The notes beneath the pieces were generated by a model, which was given only the letters and a program-made list of their open reading frames with translations, had not been told where the DNA came from and did not search any database. Position numbers and translations under genes: made by a program. From NCBI RefSeq assembly GCF_004339525.1, contig NZ_SMGE01000001.1, positions 4,712,001 through 4,776,000 of the forward strand: a DNA stretch of 64,000 nt, given 5' to 3'. The stretch is from Flavobacterium sp. 90 (GTDB taxonomy: Bacteria > Bacteroidota > Bacteroidia > Flavobacteriales > Flavobacteriaceae). Each line of letters starts with the position of its first letter. Position 1 is the first letter of the stretch. Below are positions 17,690 through 25,927 of the stretch, in pieces.

Positions 17690-19159
17690 ATGAACCAAAC
17701 AGATGCAGTTATTATGAGCCAAACCAGTAAAACTACCGGAAAATATCGTTGGAGTATTTGTGCATTGCTATTTTTTGCAACAACAATTAATTATTTAGAC
17801 AGACAAGTGCTTTCGTTGACATGGAGTGATTTTATTGCGCCAGAGTTTCATTGGACAAATAATGATTACGGAAATATTACGGCATTATTTTCTATATTTT
17901 ATGCAGTTTCATTATTGTTTGCAGGACGTTTTGTAGATTGGTTAGATACTAAAAAAGGATTTCTTTGGGCGATCGGGATCTGGTCTTTCGGAGCTTGTTT
18001 GCACGCCTTTTGCGGTATTGCAACAGCGGGATATATTACAGGAAACTGGTTCGTAGGTTTTGAAGGTGCTAAAGAAGCGATTCACTTAGTAAAAGATACC
18101 GGATTGGTTATTAATGTAAGTGTTACATTATTCATTTTTGCCCGTTTTGTTTTGGCAATTGGTGAAGCGGGAAATTTCCCTGCGGCGATCAAAACAACTG
18201 CAGAATACTTTCCTAAAAAAGACAGAGCATTTTCTACCAGTATATTTAATGCCGGAGCTACTGTTGGCGCCTTGGCAGCTCCAATTTCTATCCCATTTAT
18301 TGCAGCATCTTTTGGTTGGGAAATGTCTTTTATTATTATTGGAGCTTTAGGTTTTGTCTGGATGGGATTTTGGGTTTTTATGTATGATAAACCAGAGCGA
18401 CACCCAAGAGTTAGTGCTGCTGAATTAGAGTATATTCAACAAGATGATATTGCTGATAGTAAGTTGGTTGGTTATATTCCGGAGACTAAAACCAAAGTTT
18501 CTTTTGTAGACTGTTTTAAATACAAACAAACCTGGGCTTTTGCTTTTGGAAAATTCATGACTGATGGAGTTTGGTGGTTCTTTTTGTTCTGGACACCAGC
18601 TTATTTAAGCTCGGTTTATGGAATGGATTCTACAGAAGCCGCGTTGCCATTATTCGTTTTATACATGATTACATTGCTTTCTATTATTGGAGGTTGGCTT
18701 CCAACGTATTTTGTTGAAAAGAAAGGAATGAATCCATACGAAGGAAGAATGAGAGCAATGTTAATTTTTGCATTTTTCCCACTATTAGCCTTAATAGCTC
18801 AGCCTTTAGGATATATAAGTTTTTGGATTCCAGTTGTTATTATTGGAATTGCAGGCGCCGCGCATCAATCGTGGTCAGCCAATATTTTTACTACAGTAGG
18901 AGATATGTTTCCTAAAAAAGCGATTGCAACTATTACAGGAATTGGAGGTTTAGCTGGAGGAATTGGTTCTACTTTAATCAACAAAGGTTCAGGCTTACTA
19001 TTCGATTACAGCAAAGAAACCAATATGGCTTTCATGGGTTTTAAAGGAATTGAAGCTGGATATTTTATTATTTTCTCGATCTGTGCCGTTTGTTACTTAA
19101 CAGGTTGGATTGTTATGAAAACATTGGTACCAAAATATCGTCCAATCACGGATTTATAA
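17690..19159 (+). CDS. exuT: MFS hexuronate transporter (ExuT-like)
   Basis: A 489-residue 12-helix permease of the anion:cation symporter group. The signature INYLDRQVLSL follows helix 1 (about residues 37-47) and the second half begins around residue 275 (FGKFMTDGVWWFFLFW). Homologues carry galacturonate, glucuronate or related acids across the inner membrane. It starts a run of genes for uronate catabolism, with 86 bases and a separate operator-controlled promoter before kduI. The ATG at 17690 is preceded by a long AT-rich leader. The specificity is inferred from context, and the symbol should be read as ExuT-like. Confidence 0.88.
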   Translation: MNQTDAVIMSQTSKTTGKYRWSICALLFFATTINYLDRQVLSLTWSDFIAPEFHWTNNDYGNITALFSIFYAVSLLFAGRFVDWLDTKKGFLWAIGIWSFGACLHAFCGIATAGYITGNWFVGFEGAKEAIHLVKDTGLVINVSVTLFIFARFVLAIGEAGNFPAAIKTTAEYFPKKDRAFSTSIFNAGATVGALAAPISIPFIAASFGWEMSFIIIGALGFVWMGFWVFMYDKPERHPRVSAAELEYIQQDDIADSKLVGYIPETKTKVSFVDCFKYKQTWAFAFGKFMTDGVWWFFLFWTPAYLSSVYGMDSTEAALPLFVLYMITLLSIIGGWLPTYFVEKKGMNPYEGRMRAMLIFAFFPLLALIAQPLGYISFWIPVVIIGIAGAAHQSWSANIFTTVGDMFPKKAIATITGIGGLAGGIGSTLINKGSGLLFDYSKETNMAFMGFKGIEAGYFIIFSICAVCYLTGWIVMKTLVPKYRPITDL

Positions 19160-19210
19160 GTTTTAGCAAATTTTTTTAAGGATTCTAAAAGCTATTATAA
19201 AATAATATTT

Positions 19211-19232
19211 TACATTTGTGCAATCGATTACA
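19211..19232 (+). promoter_or_regulatory. kduI promoter -7 box with adjoining operator
   Basis: TACATTTG (19211-19218) fits TAnnTTTG, and TGCAATCGATTACA (19219-19232) starts at the next base, exactly as before the transporter. No clear -33 TTTG is visible, so basal strength may be low. The kduI start codon is 14 bases downstream of the operator. Confidence 0.8.
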
Positions 19233-19245
19233 TTAAATTAAAATT

Positions 19246-20085
19246 ATGACAAAATATAGTTCAAGATACGCGTCAAGTCCCGAAGCTGTTAAAAAATACG
19301 ATACTCAGGAATTAAGAAAAGAATTCTTAATTGAAGATCTAATGCAGGAAGATGAAATGGTATTAACATATTCTCACTATGATAGATATATTGCAGGATC
19401 AGCAGTTCCTGTAAAAGGAGATTTAACCTTAGAAAGTATTGATCCGCTTAAAGCTTCTTATTTTTTAGAAAGAAGAGAAATAGGAATTATTAATGTTGGT
19501 GGTAAAGGTTCTGTTGTTGTTGAAGGTAAATCTTTTGAATTAGATTTTAAAGATGCATTGTACATTGGAAGCGGGAATAAAGAAGTAATCTTTAAAAGTG
19601 AAGACAGTAACAATCCTGCTAAATTTTATATCAATTCTGCTCCGGCTCATACCAATTATCCAACTGTAAAAGTAAGTTTGGCTGAAGCCAATAAATTACA
19701 ATTGGGAACAATAGAAACAGCAAATCACAGAACGGTAAATCAAATGATTATCGGGAGCGTTGTTACAACTTGCCAATTGCAAATGGGAATGACCGAATTA
19801 AAACCGGGAAGTGTCTGGAATACAATGCCGGCTCACGTTCACGATCGTCGTATGGAAGTTTATTTCTATTTAGATATTCCGGAAAATCAGGCTGTTTGTC
19901 ATTTTATGGGAGAACCTCAGGAAACCAGACATATTTGGATGAATAATCATCAGGCAGTAATTTCTCCGCCTTGGTCAATTCATTCAGGTTCAGGAACTTC
20001 AAACTATACTTTTATTTGGGGAATGGCGGGTGAAAACCTTGATTATGGAGATATGGATGTTTGTAAAATCACTGATTTAAGATAA
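19246..20085 (+). CDS. kduI: 5-dehydro-4-deoxy-D-glucuronate isomerase (5-keto-4-deoxyuronate isomerase)
   Basis: A 279-residue cupin-type isomerase, the usual KduI length. Zinc ligands are visible in PAHVHDRRMEVYFYLD (two His and Glu) with a further His near the end (SIHSG). It converts 4-deoxy-L-threo-5-hexosulose uronate, released from unsaturated oligogalacturonides, to 3-deoxy-D-glycero-2,5-hexodiulosonate in the cytoplasm. The kduD gene for the next step follows after 4 bases. A LacI-type operator overlaps its promoter. Confidence 0.96.
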   Translation: MTKYSSRYASSPEAVKKYDTQELRKEFLIEDLMQEDEMVLTYSHYDRYIAGSAVPVKGDLTLESIDPLKASYFLERREIGIINVGGKGSVVVEGKSFELDFKDALYIGSGNKEVIFKSEDSNNPAKFYINSAPAHTNYPTVKVSLAEANKLQLGTIETANHRTVNQMIIGSVVTTCQLQMGMTELKPGSVWNTMPAHVHDRRMEVYFYLDIPENQAVCHFMGEPQETRHIWMNNHQAVISPPWSIHSGSGTSNYTFIWGMAGENLDYGDMDVCKITDLR

Positions 20086-20089
20086 GAAA

Positions 20090-20881
20090 ATGACAAACTT
20101 ATTTGATATAAAAGGAAAAGTCGCCCTAATCACAGGAAGTACACACGGACTTGGATTGGCAATGGCAAAAGGTTTAGGGCAAGTCGGAGCGACAATTATT
20201 GTAAATGGAAATTCTTCTCAACAAAAAATTGATGACGCAGTAGCGGAACTTCAAAAAGAAGGAATAAATGCTGTTGGTTATAAATTTAATGTAACCGATG
20301 AAAAGGAGGTTATAACTGCTATTCAGAAAATTGAAAGTGAAGTTGGACCAATTGCAATTTTGATTAACAATGCAGGAATCATAAAAAGAATTCCGCTTAT
20401 CGAAATGGAAGTTGCTGATTTTAAAGAAGTAATTGATATTGATTTGGTTTCGCCTTTTATCGTTTCAAAACACGTTGCCAAAGGAATGATCGAAAGACGC
20501 CAGGGAAAAATAATCAACATTTGCTCGATGATGAGCGAATTAGGTCGAAATACAGTTGGAGCTTATGCTGCTGCAAAAGGCGGACTTAAAATGCTAACCA
20601 AAAATATGGCGACAGAATGGGCAAAATACAACGTTCAAATCAACGGAATTGGTCCGGGATATTTTGCTACGGAACAAACAAAACCTATTCGCGTAGACGG
20701 ACATCCGTTTAACGATTTTATCATAAGCAGAACTCCTGCAGCAAAATGGGGCGATCCAAGTGATTTAGCCGGAGCAGCAATATTTTTATCTTCTAAAGCA
20801 AGTGATTTTGTAAACGGTCACATTTTATATGTAGACGGCGGAATTCTCGCTACAATTGGTAAACCTTCAAACGAAGCATAA
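20090..20881 (+). CDS. kduD: 2-dehydro-3-deoxy-D-gluconate 5-dehydrogenase
   Basis: A 263-residue SDR with TGSTHGLG (residues 16-23), NNAG (about 95-98), Ser in ICSMMSE and YAAAKGG as YxxxK. It reduces 3-deoxy-hexodiulosonate (the KduI product) to 2-keto-3-deoxygluconate with NAD(P)H. It lies 4 bases after kduI and 23 bases before uxaC in one operon. Identification rests on the SDR motifs plus the KduI neighbour; on sequence alone it could be a gluconate 5-dehydrogenase. Confidence 0.92.
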   Translation: MTNLFDIKGKVALITGSTHGLGLAMAKGLGQVGATIIVNGNSSQQKIDDAVAELQKEGINAVGYKFNVTDEKEVITAIQKIESEVGPIAILINNAGIIKRIPLIEMEVADFKEVIDIDLVSPFIVSKHVAKGMIERRQGKIINICSMMSELGRNTVGAYAAAKGGLKMLTKNMATEWAKYNVQINGIGPGYFATEQTKPIRVDGHPFNDFIISRTPAAKWGDPSDLAGAAIFLSSKASDFVNGHILYVDGGILATIGKPSNEA

Positions 20882-20904
20882 TTCTCAATTATAATTAAAA
20901 AGAC

Positions 20905-22311
20905 ATGAGTGCAAATCAGACTTTCATAAACGATAATTTTTTACTTGAAAATAAATTCGCTGAAGAATTATATCATAACTATTCTAAAAATCAACCGATA
21001 ATAGATTATCATAATCATTTGAATCCTCAGTTTATTGCCGAAGATAAAATTTTTGATAACATAACTCAGGTTTGGATAAACGGAGATCATTATAAATGGC
21101 GTGCAATGCGTACGTTGGGCGTAAACGAACAATTTGTTACCGGAAACGGATCTGATAAAGAGAAGTTCTTAAACTGGGGAAAAACAGTTCCGTACACGAT
21201 GCGTAATCCTTTGTATCATTGGACACACTTAGAATTGGCGCGTTATTTTGATATCTACGATTTATTGAACGAAAAATCGGCTGAGAAAATATATATCGAA
21301 ACTTCAGAGAAAATAAATTCTGAAGCTTACAGCACGCAAAACCTGCTTAAAAAAGTAAATGCTGAAGTAGTTTGTACAACCGAAGATCCAATTGATAATT
21401 TAGAGTTTCATCAGAAACTTACTCAAAATCCAATTGGAACTAAAATGAGTACAGCTTTCAGGCCTGATAAAGCCATCTTAATTTCTAATGATGGTTATAA
21501 TGCATATCTGGACACATTAGGGGATGTGTCCGGAATTGCAATTAACACGTACGCTGATTTGTGTAATGCTTTAAAAAACAGGATTGAATACTTTAATCAA
21601 AACGGATGTAAACTTAGTGATCACGGTTTGGATCAGATTTATTTTGAAAATTTTACTGAATCTGAAATCAATTCTATTTTCAAAAAGAAGAGAGAAAATC
21701 AAACTATATCGTCAGAAGAAGGACTGAAGTTTCAAAGTGCAATTTTGTTGTTTTTATCCGAAACCTATCATGAATTTGGTTGGGTACAGCAATTTCATTT
21801 AGGCGCTTTAAGAAATAATAATGCAAGAATGCACAGAATTTTAGGACCTGATACAGGTTGGGATTCTATTGGAGATTATCCTCAGGCGCAAAAATTATCT
21901 AGCTTTTTAAATGCATTAGACAGTAAAGATAAATTGACAAAAACGATCATTTATAACCTGAATCCTGCTGATAATGAAGTAATGGCAACTATGATTGGAA
22001 ATTTCAATGACGGAAGCGTTAAAGGAAAAGTACAGTTTGGTTCAGGATGGTGGTTTTTAGATCAAAAAGATGGAATGACCAAACAATTAAATGCTCTTTC
22101 AAATATGGGATTAATTAGTTGTTTCGTTGGAATGTTGACGGATTCAAGAAGCTTTTTATCGTTTCCAAGACACGAATATTTCAGACGTATTTTATGTAAT
22201 CTTTTGGGAGACGAAATCAAACGCGGAGAACTTCCAAACGACATGGAATGGATAGGAAAAATGGTTCAGGATATCTCGTACAACAACGCAAAAGAGTATT
22301 TTAAATTTTAG
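20905..22311 (+). CDS. uxaC: Glucuronate/galacturonate isomerase
   Basis: A 468-residue amidohydrolase-fold isomerase of normal UxaC length. The N-terminal metal motif DYHNHL (residues about 35-40) and family phrases GDHYKWRAMRTLGV, NPLYHWTHLELARYF, QFHLGALRNNN and DSRSFLSFPRHEYFRR are present. It turns D-galacturonate into D-tagaturonate (and glucuronate into fructuronate). It is the third gene of the kduI operon. An inverted repeat pair (22321-22493) separates it from kdgK. Confidence 0.96.
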   Translation: MSANQTFINDNFLLENKFAEELYHNYSKNQPIIDYHNHLNPQFIAEDKIFDNITQVWINGDHYKWRAMRTLGVNEQFVTGNGSDKEKFLNWGKTVPYTMRNPLYHWTHLELARYFDIYDLLNEKSAEKIYIETSEKINSEAYSTQNLLKKVNAEVVCTTEDPIDNLEFHQKLTQNPIGTKMSTAFRPDKAILISNDGYNAYLDTLGDVSGIAINTYADLCNALKNRIEYFNQNGCKLSDHGLDQIYFENFTESEINSIFKKKRENQTISSEEGLKFQSAILLFLSETYHEFGWVQQFHLGALRNNNARMHRILGPDTGWDSIGDYPQAQKLSSFLNALDSKDKLTKTIIYNLNPADNEVMATMIGNFNDGSVKGKVQFGSGWWFLDQKDGMTKQLNALSNMGLISCFVGMLTDSRSFLSFPRHEYFRRILCNLLGDEIKRGELPNDMEWIGKMVQDISYNNAKEYFKF

Positions 22312-22320
22312 AAGTTTTGA

Positions 22321-22493
22321 ACCATTAAGATATTAAGGAAATTAAGTTGTTGGGCTTAGTAAGGAAAATTAAGTAAACTGTAATCTTAATAGTTTGTAAC
22401 AAAAGAATATTTGCACGATTAAACTTAACTTTCTTAATCTTTTAATGATAGAAATAAAAACACAAAGCTTAATTGACTTAATATCTTAATGGT
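22321..22493. repeat. CCATTAAGATATTAAG inverted-repeat element, copy 1
   Basis: ACCATTAAGATATTAAG (22321-22337) and its exact reverse complement (22477-22493) bracket about 140 bases of AT-rich DNA between uxaC and kdgK. The interior repeats TTAAG/CTTAA words. A second element with the same ends is at 27555-27651. It may separate expression of the genes on each side or be a small mobile repeat. Confidence 0.8.
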
Positions 22494-22533
22494 AAAAAAA
22501 AGAAAAATTTTACTGGTAAAACAATAAAACAAT

Positions 22534-23556
22534 ATGAATAAAGTAGTTGCATTTGGGGAAATCATGTTGCGTCTTTCGACGGAAAGGCATTTGCGTTTTT
22601 CACAATCTACAGCATTTGGCGCTTCTTATGGAGGCGGAGAATTTAATGTTTGCGTGTCTTTATCGAATTATGGTGTAAACGCTGAATTTGTAACGCGATT
22701 ACCGGATAACGAAATCGGTGTTTCGGCATTGAAAGAAATGAGAAAAATGAATGTTGAGTCCAAAAATATAATTTACGGAGGAGAACGTTTAGGAATTTAT
22801 TTCTTGGAAACAGGAGCAGGAACTCGCGGAAGCAATGTCGTTTACGATCGCGCACATAGTTCAATGGCAACTATTGAGAAAGGAAATATTGACTGGGAAA
22901 AAGTTCTGGAAGGTGCAAATTGGTTTCATTGGAGCGGAATTACACCAGCGATTTCAGAAACTGCCGCCGAAGCTTGTTTAGAAGCAATTAAAGTAGCACA
23001 CAAAATGGGAATCACGATTTCATGCGACTTAAATTATAGATCAAAATTGTGGCAATATGGCAAAACTCCAAGCGAGGTGATGCCCGAAATGTTGAAATAT
23101 TGCAATGTTATTTTAGGAGATATTGATACAGCTTATTTTATGCTTGGAATTCCAAAAGTAAACCCGAATTATCAGGACGAGAAATCGCTTCCGGTTTTGT
23201 ATTCTAAGTTGTTTGATTTGATTCCTAATTTAAAAACGGTTGCGACGACTTTACGCTATTCTGTAAGTGCTTCACATCAGAGAATTGGTGGTGTTTTATT
23301 TGACGGAAAATCAATATATCACGCCGGAATTAAAGAAGTTACGCCAGTTGTAGATCGAGTAGGAAGTGGTGACGCTTTTATGGGCGGATTGATTTACGGG
23401 CTTTTAGAATATAAAAATAATAACCAAAAAGCATTAGATTTTGCAGTCTCAGCTTGTTGTTTAAAACACACGATAGCTGGAGATTATAATTTGGTAACCT
23501 TAAAAGAAGTTGAAAATATGATTGATGGTAATTCAGCAGGATTAGTATCAAGATAA
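22534..23556 (+). CDS. kdgK: 2-keto-3-deoxygluconate kinase (PfkB family)
   Basis: A 340-residue sugar kinase of the PfkB/ribokinase family. It has an N-terminal substrate region with GGGEFNVCVSLSNYG (residues about 33-47) and the C-terminal ATP/anion-hole motif DRVGSGDAFMGGL with catalytic Asp. It phosphorylates 2-keto-3-deoxygluconate to KDPG. The aldolase gene follows after 10 bases. Where both branches of the pathway meet (KduD product and UxaA product) this enzyme is the common next step. Confidence 0.94.
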   Translation: MNKVVAFGEIMLRLSTERHLRFSQSTAFGASYGGGEFNVCVSLSNYGVNAEFVTRLPDNEIGVSALKEMRKMNVESKNIIYGGERLGIYFLETGAGTRGSNVVYDRAHSSMATIEKGNIDWEKVLEGANWFHWSGITPAISETAAEACLEAIKVAHKMGITISCDLNYRSKLWQYGKTPSEVMPEMLKYCNVILGDIDTAYFMLGIPKVNPNYQDEKSLPVLYSKLFDLIPNLKTVATTLRYSVSASHQRIGGVLFDGKSIYHAGIKEVTPVVDRVGSGDAFMGGLIYGLLEYKNNNQKALDFAVSACCLKHTIAGDYNLVTLKEVENMIDGNSAGLVSR

Positions 23557-23566
23557 CTAGATAAAA

Positions 23567-24238
23567 ATGGCAAAATATTCAAGAATAGAAGTGGCTTTAA
23601 CGATGAAGGAAAACGGAATGGTTCCGCTCTTTTTTCATTCGGATTTAGAAATTAGCAAAAAGGTACTAAAAGCCTGTTATGATGGCGGTGCAAGATTAAT
23701 GGAATTCACAAGCAGAGGTGATTTTGCTCACGAAGTTTTTGGAGCTTTAAACAAATATGCTTTGGCAGAATTACCGGGAATGATCTTGGGCGTTGGATCA
23801 ATTACAGATGCAGCAGCAGCGTCATTGTATATGAGTTTAGGAGCAAATTTTATTGTAACACCGGTTTTTAGAGAAGATATTGCAATTGCCTGTAATCGTC
23901 GCAAAGTGTTATGGTCACCGGGATGCGGAACTTTAACAGAGATTGCCAGAGCTGAAGAATTAGGTTGTGAAGTTGTGAAATTATTCCCCGGAGATATTTA
24001 CGGTCCGGAATTTATAAAAGCGATAAAAGGCCCGTGTCCGTGGACGAATGTTATGCCAACAGGAGGCGTTTTGCCAACTGTAGAGAGTTTGACTTCATGG
24101 TTTAATGCAGGTGCATATTGCGTTGGAATTGGATCACAATTAATATCAAAAGATATTCTGGATAATAATGATTTTGAAGGATTAAAAACAAAAGTAAGTC
24201 AGGTTCTTGACATCATAAATAATATTAAAAATAAATAA
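23567..24238 (+). CDS. eda: 2-keto-3-deoxy-6-phosphogluconate aldolase
   Basis: A 223-residue class I KDPG/KHG aldolase. The Schiff-base Lys is in EVVKLFPGD, and the family phrases EFTSRGD, GVGSITDAAAA, TPVF and MPTGGV are present. It cleaves KDPG to pyruvate and glyceraldehyde 3-phosphate, the exit of the pectin pathway into central metabolism. It is the last gene before a strong terminator whose stem begins inside its own stop codon region (24233), so transcription from the kduI/kdgK side probably ends here. Confidence 0.95.
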   Translation: MAKYSRIEVALTMKENGMVPLFFHSDLEISKKVLKACYDGGARLMEFTSRGDFAHEVFGALNKYALAELPGMILGVGSITDAAAASLYMSLGANFIVTPVFREDIAIACNRRKVLWSPGCGTLTEIARAEELGCEVVKLFPGDIYGPEFIKAIKGPCPWTNVMPTGGVLPTVESLTSWFNAGAYCVGIGSQLISKDILDNNDFEGLKTKVSQVLDIINNIKNK

Positions 24239-24272
24239 GGAATAATCATGCCTGTTCCTTATTTAAAAATAG
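24233..24272 (+). terminator. Intrinsic terminator overlapping the eda stop codon
   Basis: AAATAAGGAA (24233-24242) pairs exactly with TTCCTTATTT (24255-24264) across a 12-base loop, followed by AAAAATAG and eight or more T. The left arm contains the last bases of the eda stop codon. Confidence 0.75.
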
Positions 24273-24303
24273 TTTTTTTTTAGATTTTAGAGATTGTAAT
24301 TGA

Positions 24304-24427
24304 GCATTACGCTTGAAAAATAAAGCTTGTCATTCCTCACAGCAAGTTTCTGTTTTAGTTTAAACAAGTGTAATGTTTCTTTTACAAGTTCAAAGTTATT
24401 TCATAAAAAAGCGAATAAGGTATTTTG
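24304..24427 (+). promoter_or_regulatory. uxaB leader with long-range inverted repeat and near-consensus -7 box
   Basis: CATTACGCTTG (near 24305) and CAAGTGTAATG (near 24366) are reverse complements with one mismatch. TATTTTG (24421-24427) could be a -7 box, 31 bases before uxaB. After the upstream terminator, uxaB needs a promoter. No TGYAATCGATTACA operator is present here, so uxaBA may be controlled differently. Confidence 0.35.
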
Positions 24428-24458
24428 TGGTTATTTATAAAGCTTTAAAGAAATTATA

Positions 24459-25925
24459 ATGGAGAAAATAAGCAGATCAAACACGGAATTTTCAGAGAGA
24501 CTTCCAATTAAAATAGTACAGTTTGGAGAAGGGAATTTCTTAAGAGCTTTTGTAGAATATGCTTTTCAGAAATTAAATCAAAAAACTGATTTCAATGCCG
24601 GAATCGCTGTTGTACAGCCTATCGATAGAGGTTTGGTCAATATGATCAATGCTCAGGACGGTTTGTATACTTTGTTTATGAAAGGTGTAAAAAAAGGCGA
24701 AGAAATTCAGGAAAAAGAGTTAATTACTAATATCGTAAAAGCGATTGATCCATATGCTTCTTTTCAGGAATTTTTGGCTTTAGCCAAAGAAGAAGAGCTG
24801 GCTTTTATTATTTCAAATACGACTGAAGCCGGAATTGAATATATAGAATCTGATCGCGCAACAATGCAACCGCCAGTTTCATTTCCTGCAAAATTAACCG
24901 TACTTTTACATGAAAGGTTCAAACATTTTAATGGAGATAAATCGAAAGCTTTAACCATTATTCCTTGTGAGTTAATTAATTATAATTCAGATACTTTAAA
25001 GGATATTGTTTTGAAATATTGTATCGACTGGAATTTAGAAGCTGACTTTAAATTGTGGTTGATAAACGATTGTACATTCCATAATACTTTGGTGGACAGA
25101 ATTGTACCGGGATATCCAAAAGATCAAATTGAAGAATATAACAGTCAATTGGATTATAAGGATGATTTGATTGTAAGTGCCGAAAGTTTCTTTTTATGGG
25201 TAATTGAAGGTGATGACAAATTGAAAGCAAAACTTCCGTTTGAAAAAACAGATTTAGATGTTAAAATCGTCGCAGATATGCAGCCATATCGCACGAGAAA
25301 AGTTAGAATTCTAAATGGAGCGCACACTGCAATGGTTCCGTTTTCATTGCTTTACGGAAATGAAACCGTAAAAGAAACTGTTGATAATGCTTTTACAGGA
25401 GAATTTGTAAACAAAGCAGTTTTTGAGGAAATAAATGAAACGTTAAACATGGACAGAGCAGAATTAACAAGTTTTGCTGAAGAAATATTGGACCGTTTTA
25501 GAAATCCGTTTATCAAGCATTTATTGTCTTCAATTGCTTTGAATTCAATTTCAAAATTCAAAGTTAGAGTATTGCCAAGTTTAACCGGATATGTAGATAT
25601 TCATCACAAACTTCCGGTTCATTTAACGTTTGCATTTGCGGCTTTAATTCGTTTTTATAAAGGAACTTGGAAAGGTGAAAATTTACCGGTAAATGATAGT
25701 GAAGATATTGTCGCTTTTTTCGATGGACTTTGGAAATCTGATGATTACACTAAAATAGCACGACTTACTTTGCAAAACAAAAATTTCTGGGACGAAGATT
25801 TAACGTTGATTCCTGGTTTAACAGATGCTATTGCAAAAGGACTAGAAGAAATTGATGCAAACGGAATTGAAAATGGTTTTGTTAATTTTCAAAAACAATT
25901 ACATACTACAACTCAGAACGCTTAA
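24459..25925 (+). CDS. uxaB: Tagaturonate reductase (altronate oxidoreductase)
   Basis: A 488-residue member of the mannitol dehydrogenase/polyol-specific long-chain dehydrogenase family. The N-terminal Rossmann region (IVQFGEGNFLRAFVEYAF, residues about 19-36) and the catalytic stretch RKVRILNGAHTAMVPFSLLYG are clear. It reduces tagaturonate, the UxaC product, to altronate with NADH. The uxaA gene follows after 2 bases. Fructuronate reductase (UxaB paralogue UxuB) is an alternative, but the altronate dehydratase partner favours UxaB. Confidence 0.94.
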   Translation: MEKISRSNTEFSERLPIKIVQFGEGNFLRAFVEYAFQKLNQKTDFNAGIAVVQPIDRGLVNMINAQDGLYTLFMKGVKKGEEIQEKELITNIVKAIDPYASFQEFLALAKEEELAFIISNTTEAGIEYIESDRATMQPPVSFPAKLTVLLHERFKHFNGDKSKALTIIPCELINYNSDTLKDIVLKYCIDWNLEADFKLWLINDCTFHNTLVDRIVPGYPKDQIEEYNSQLDYKDDLIVSAESFFLWVIEGDDKLKAKLPFEKTDLDVKIVADMQPYRTRKVRILNGAHTAMVPFSLLYGNETVKETVDNAFTGEFVNKAVFEEINETLNMDRAELTSFAEEILDRFRNPFIKHLLSSIALNSISKFKVRVLPSLTGYVDIHHKLPVHLTFAFAALIRFYKGTWKGENLPVNDSEDIVAFFDGLWKSDDYTKIARLTLQNKNFWDEDLTLIPGLTDAIAKGLEEIDANGIENGFVNFQKQLHTTTQNA

Positions 25926-25927
25926 TC

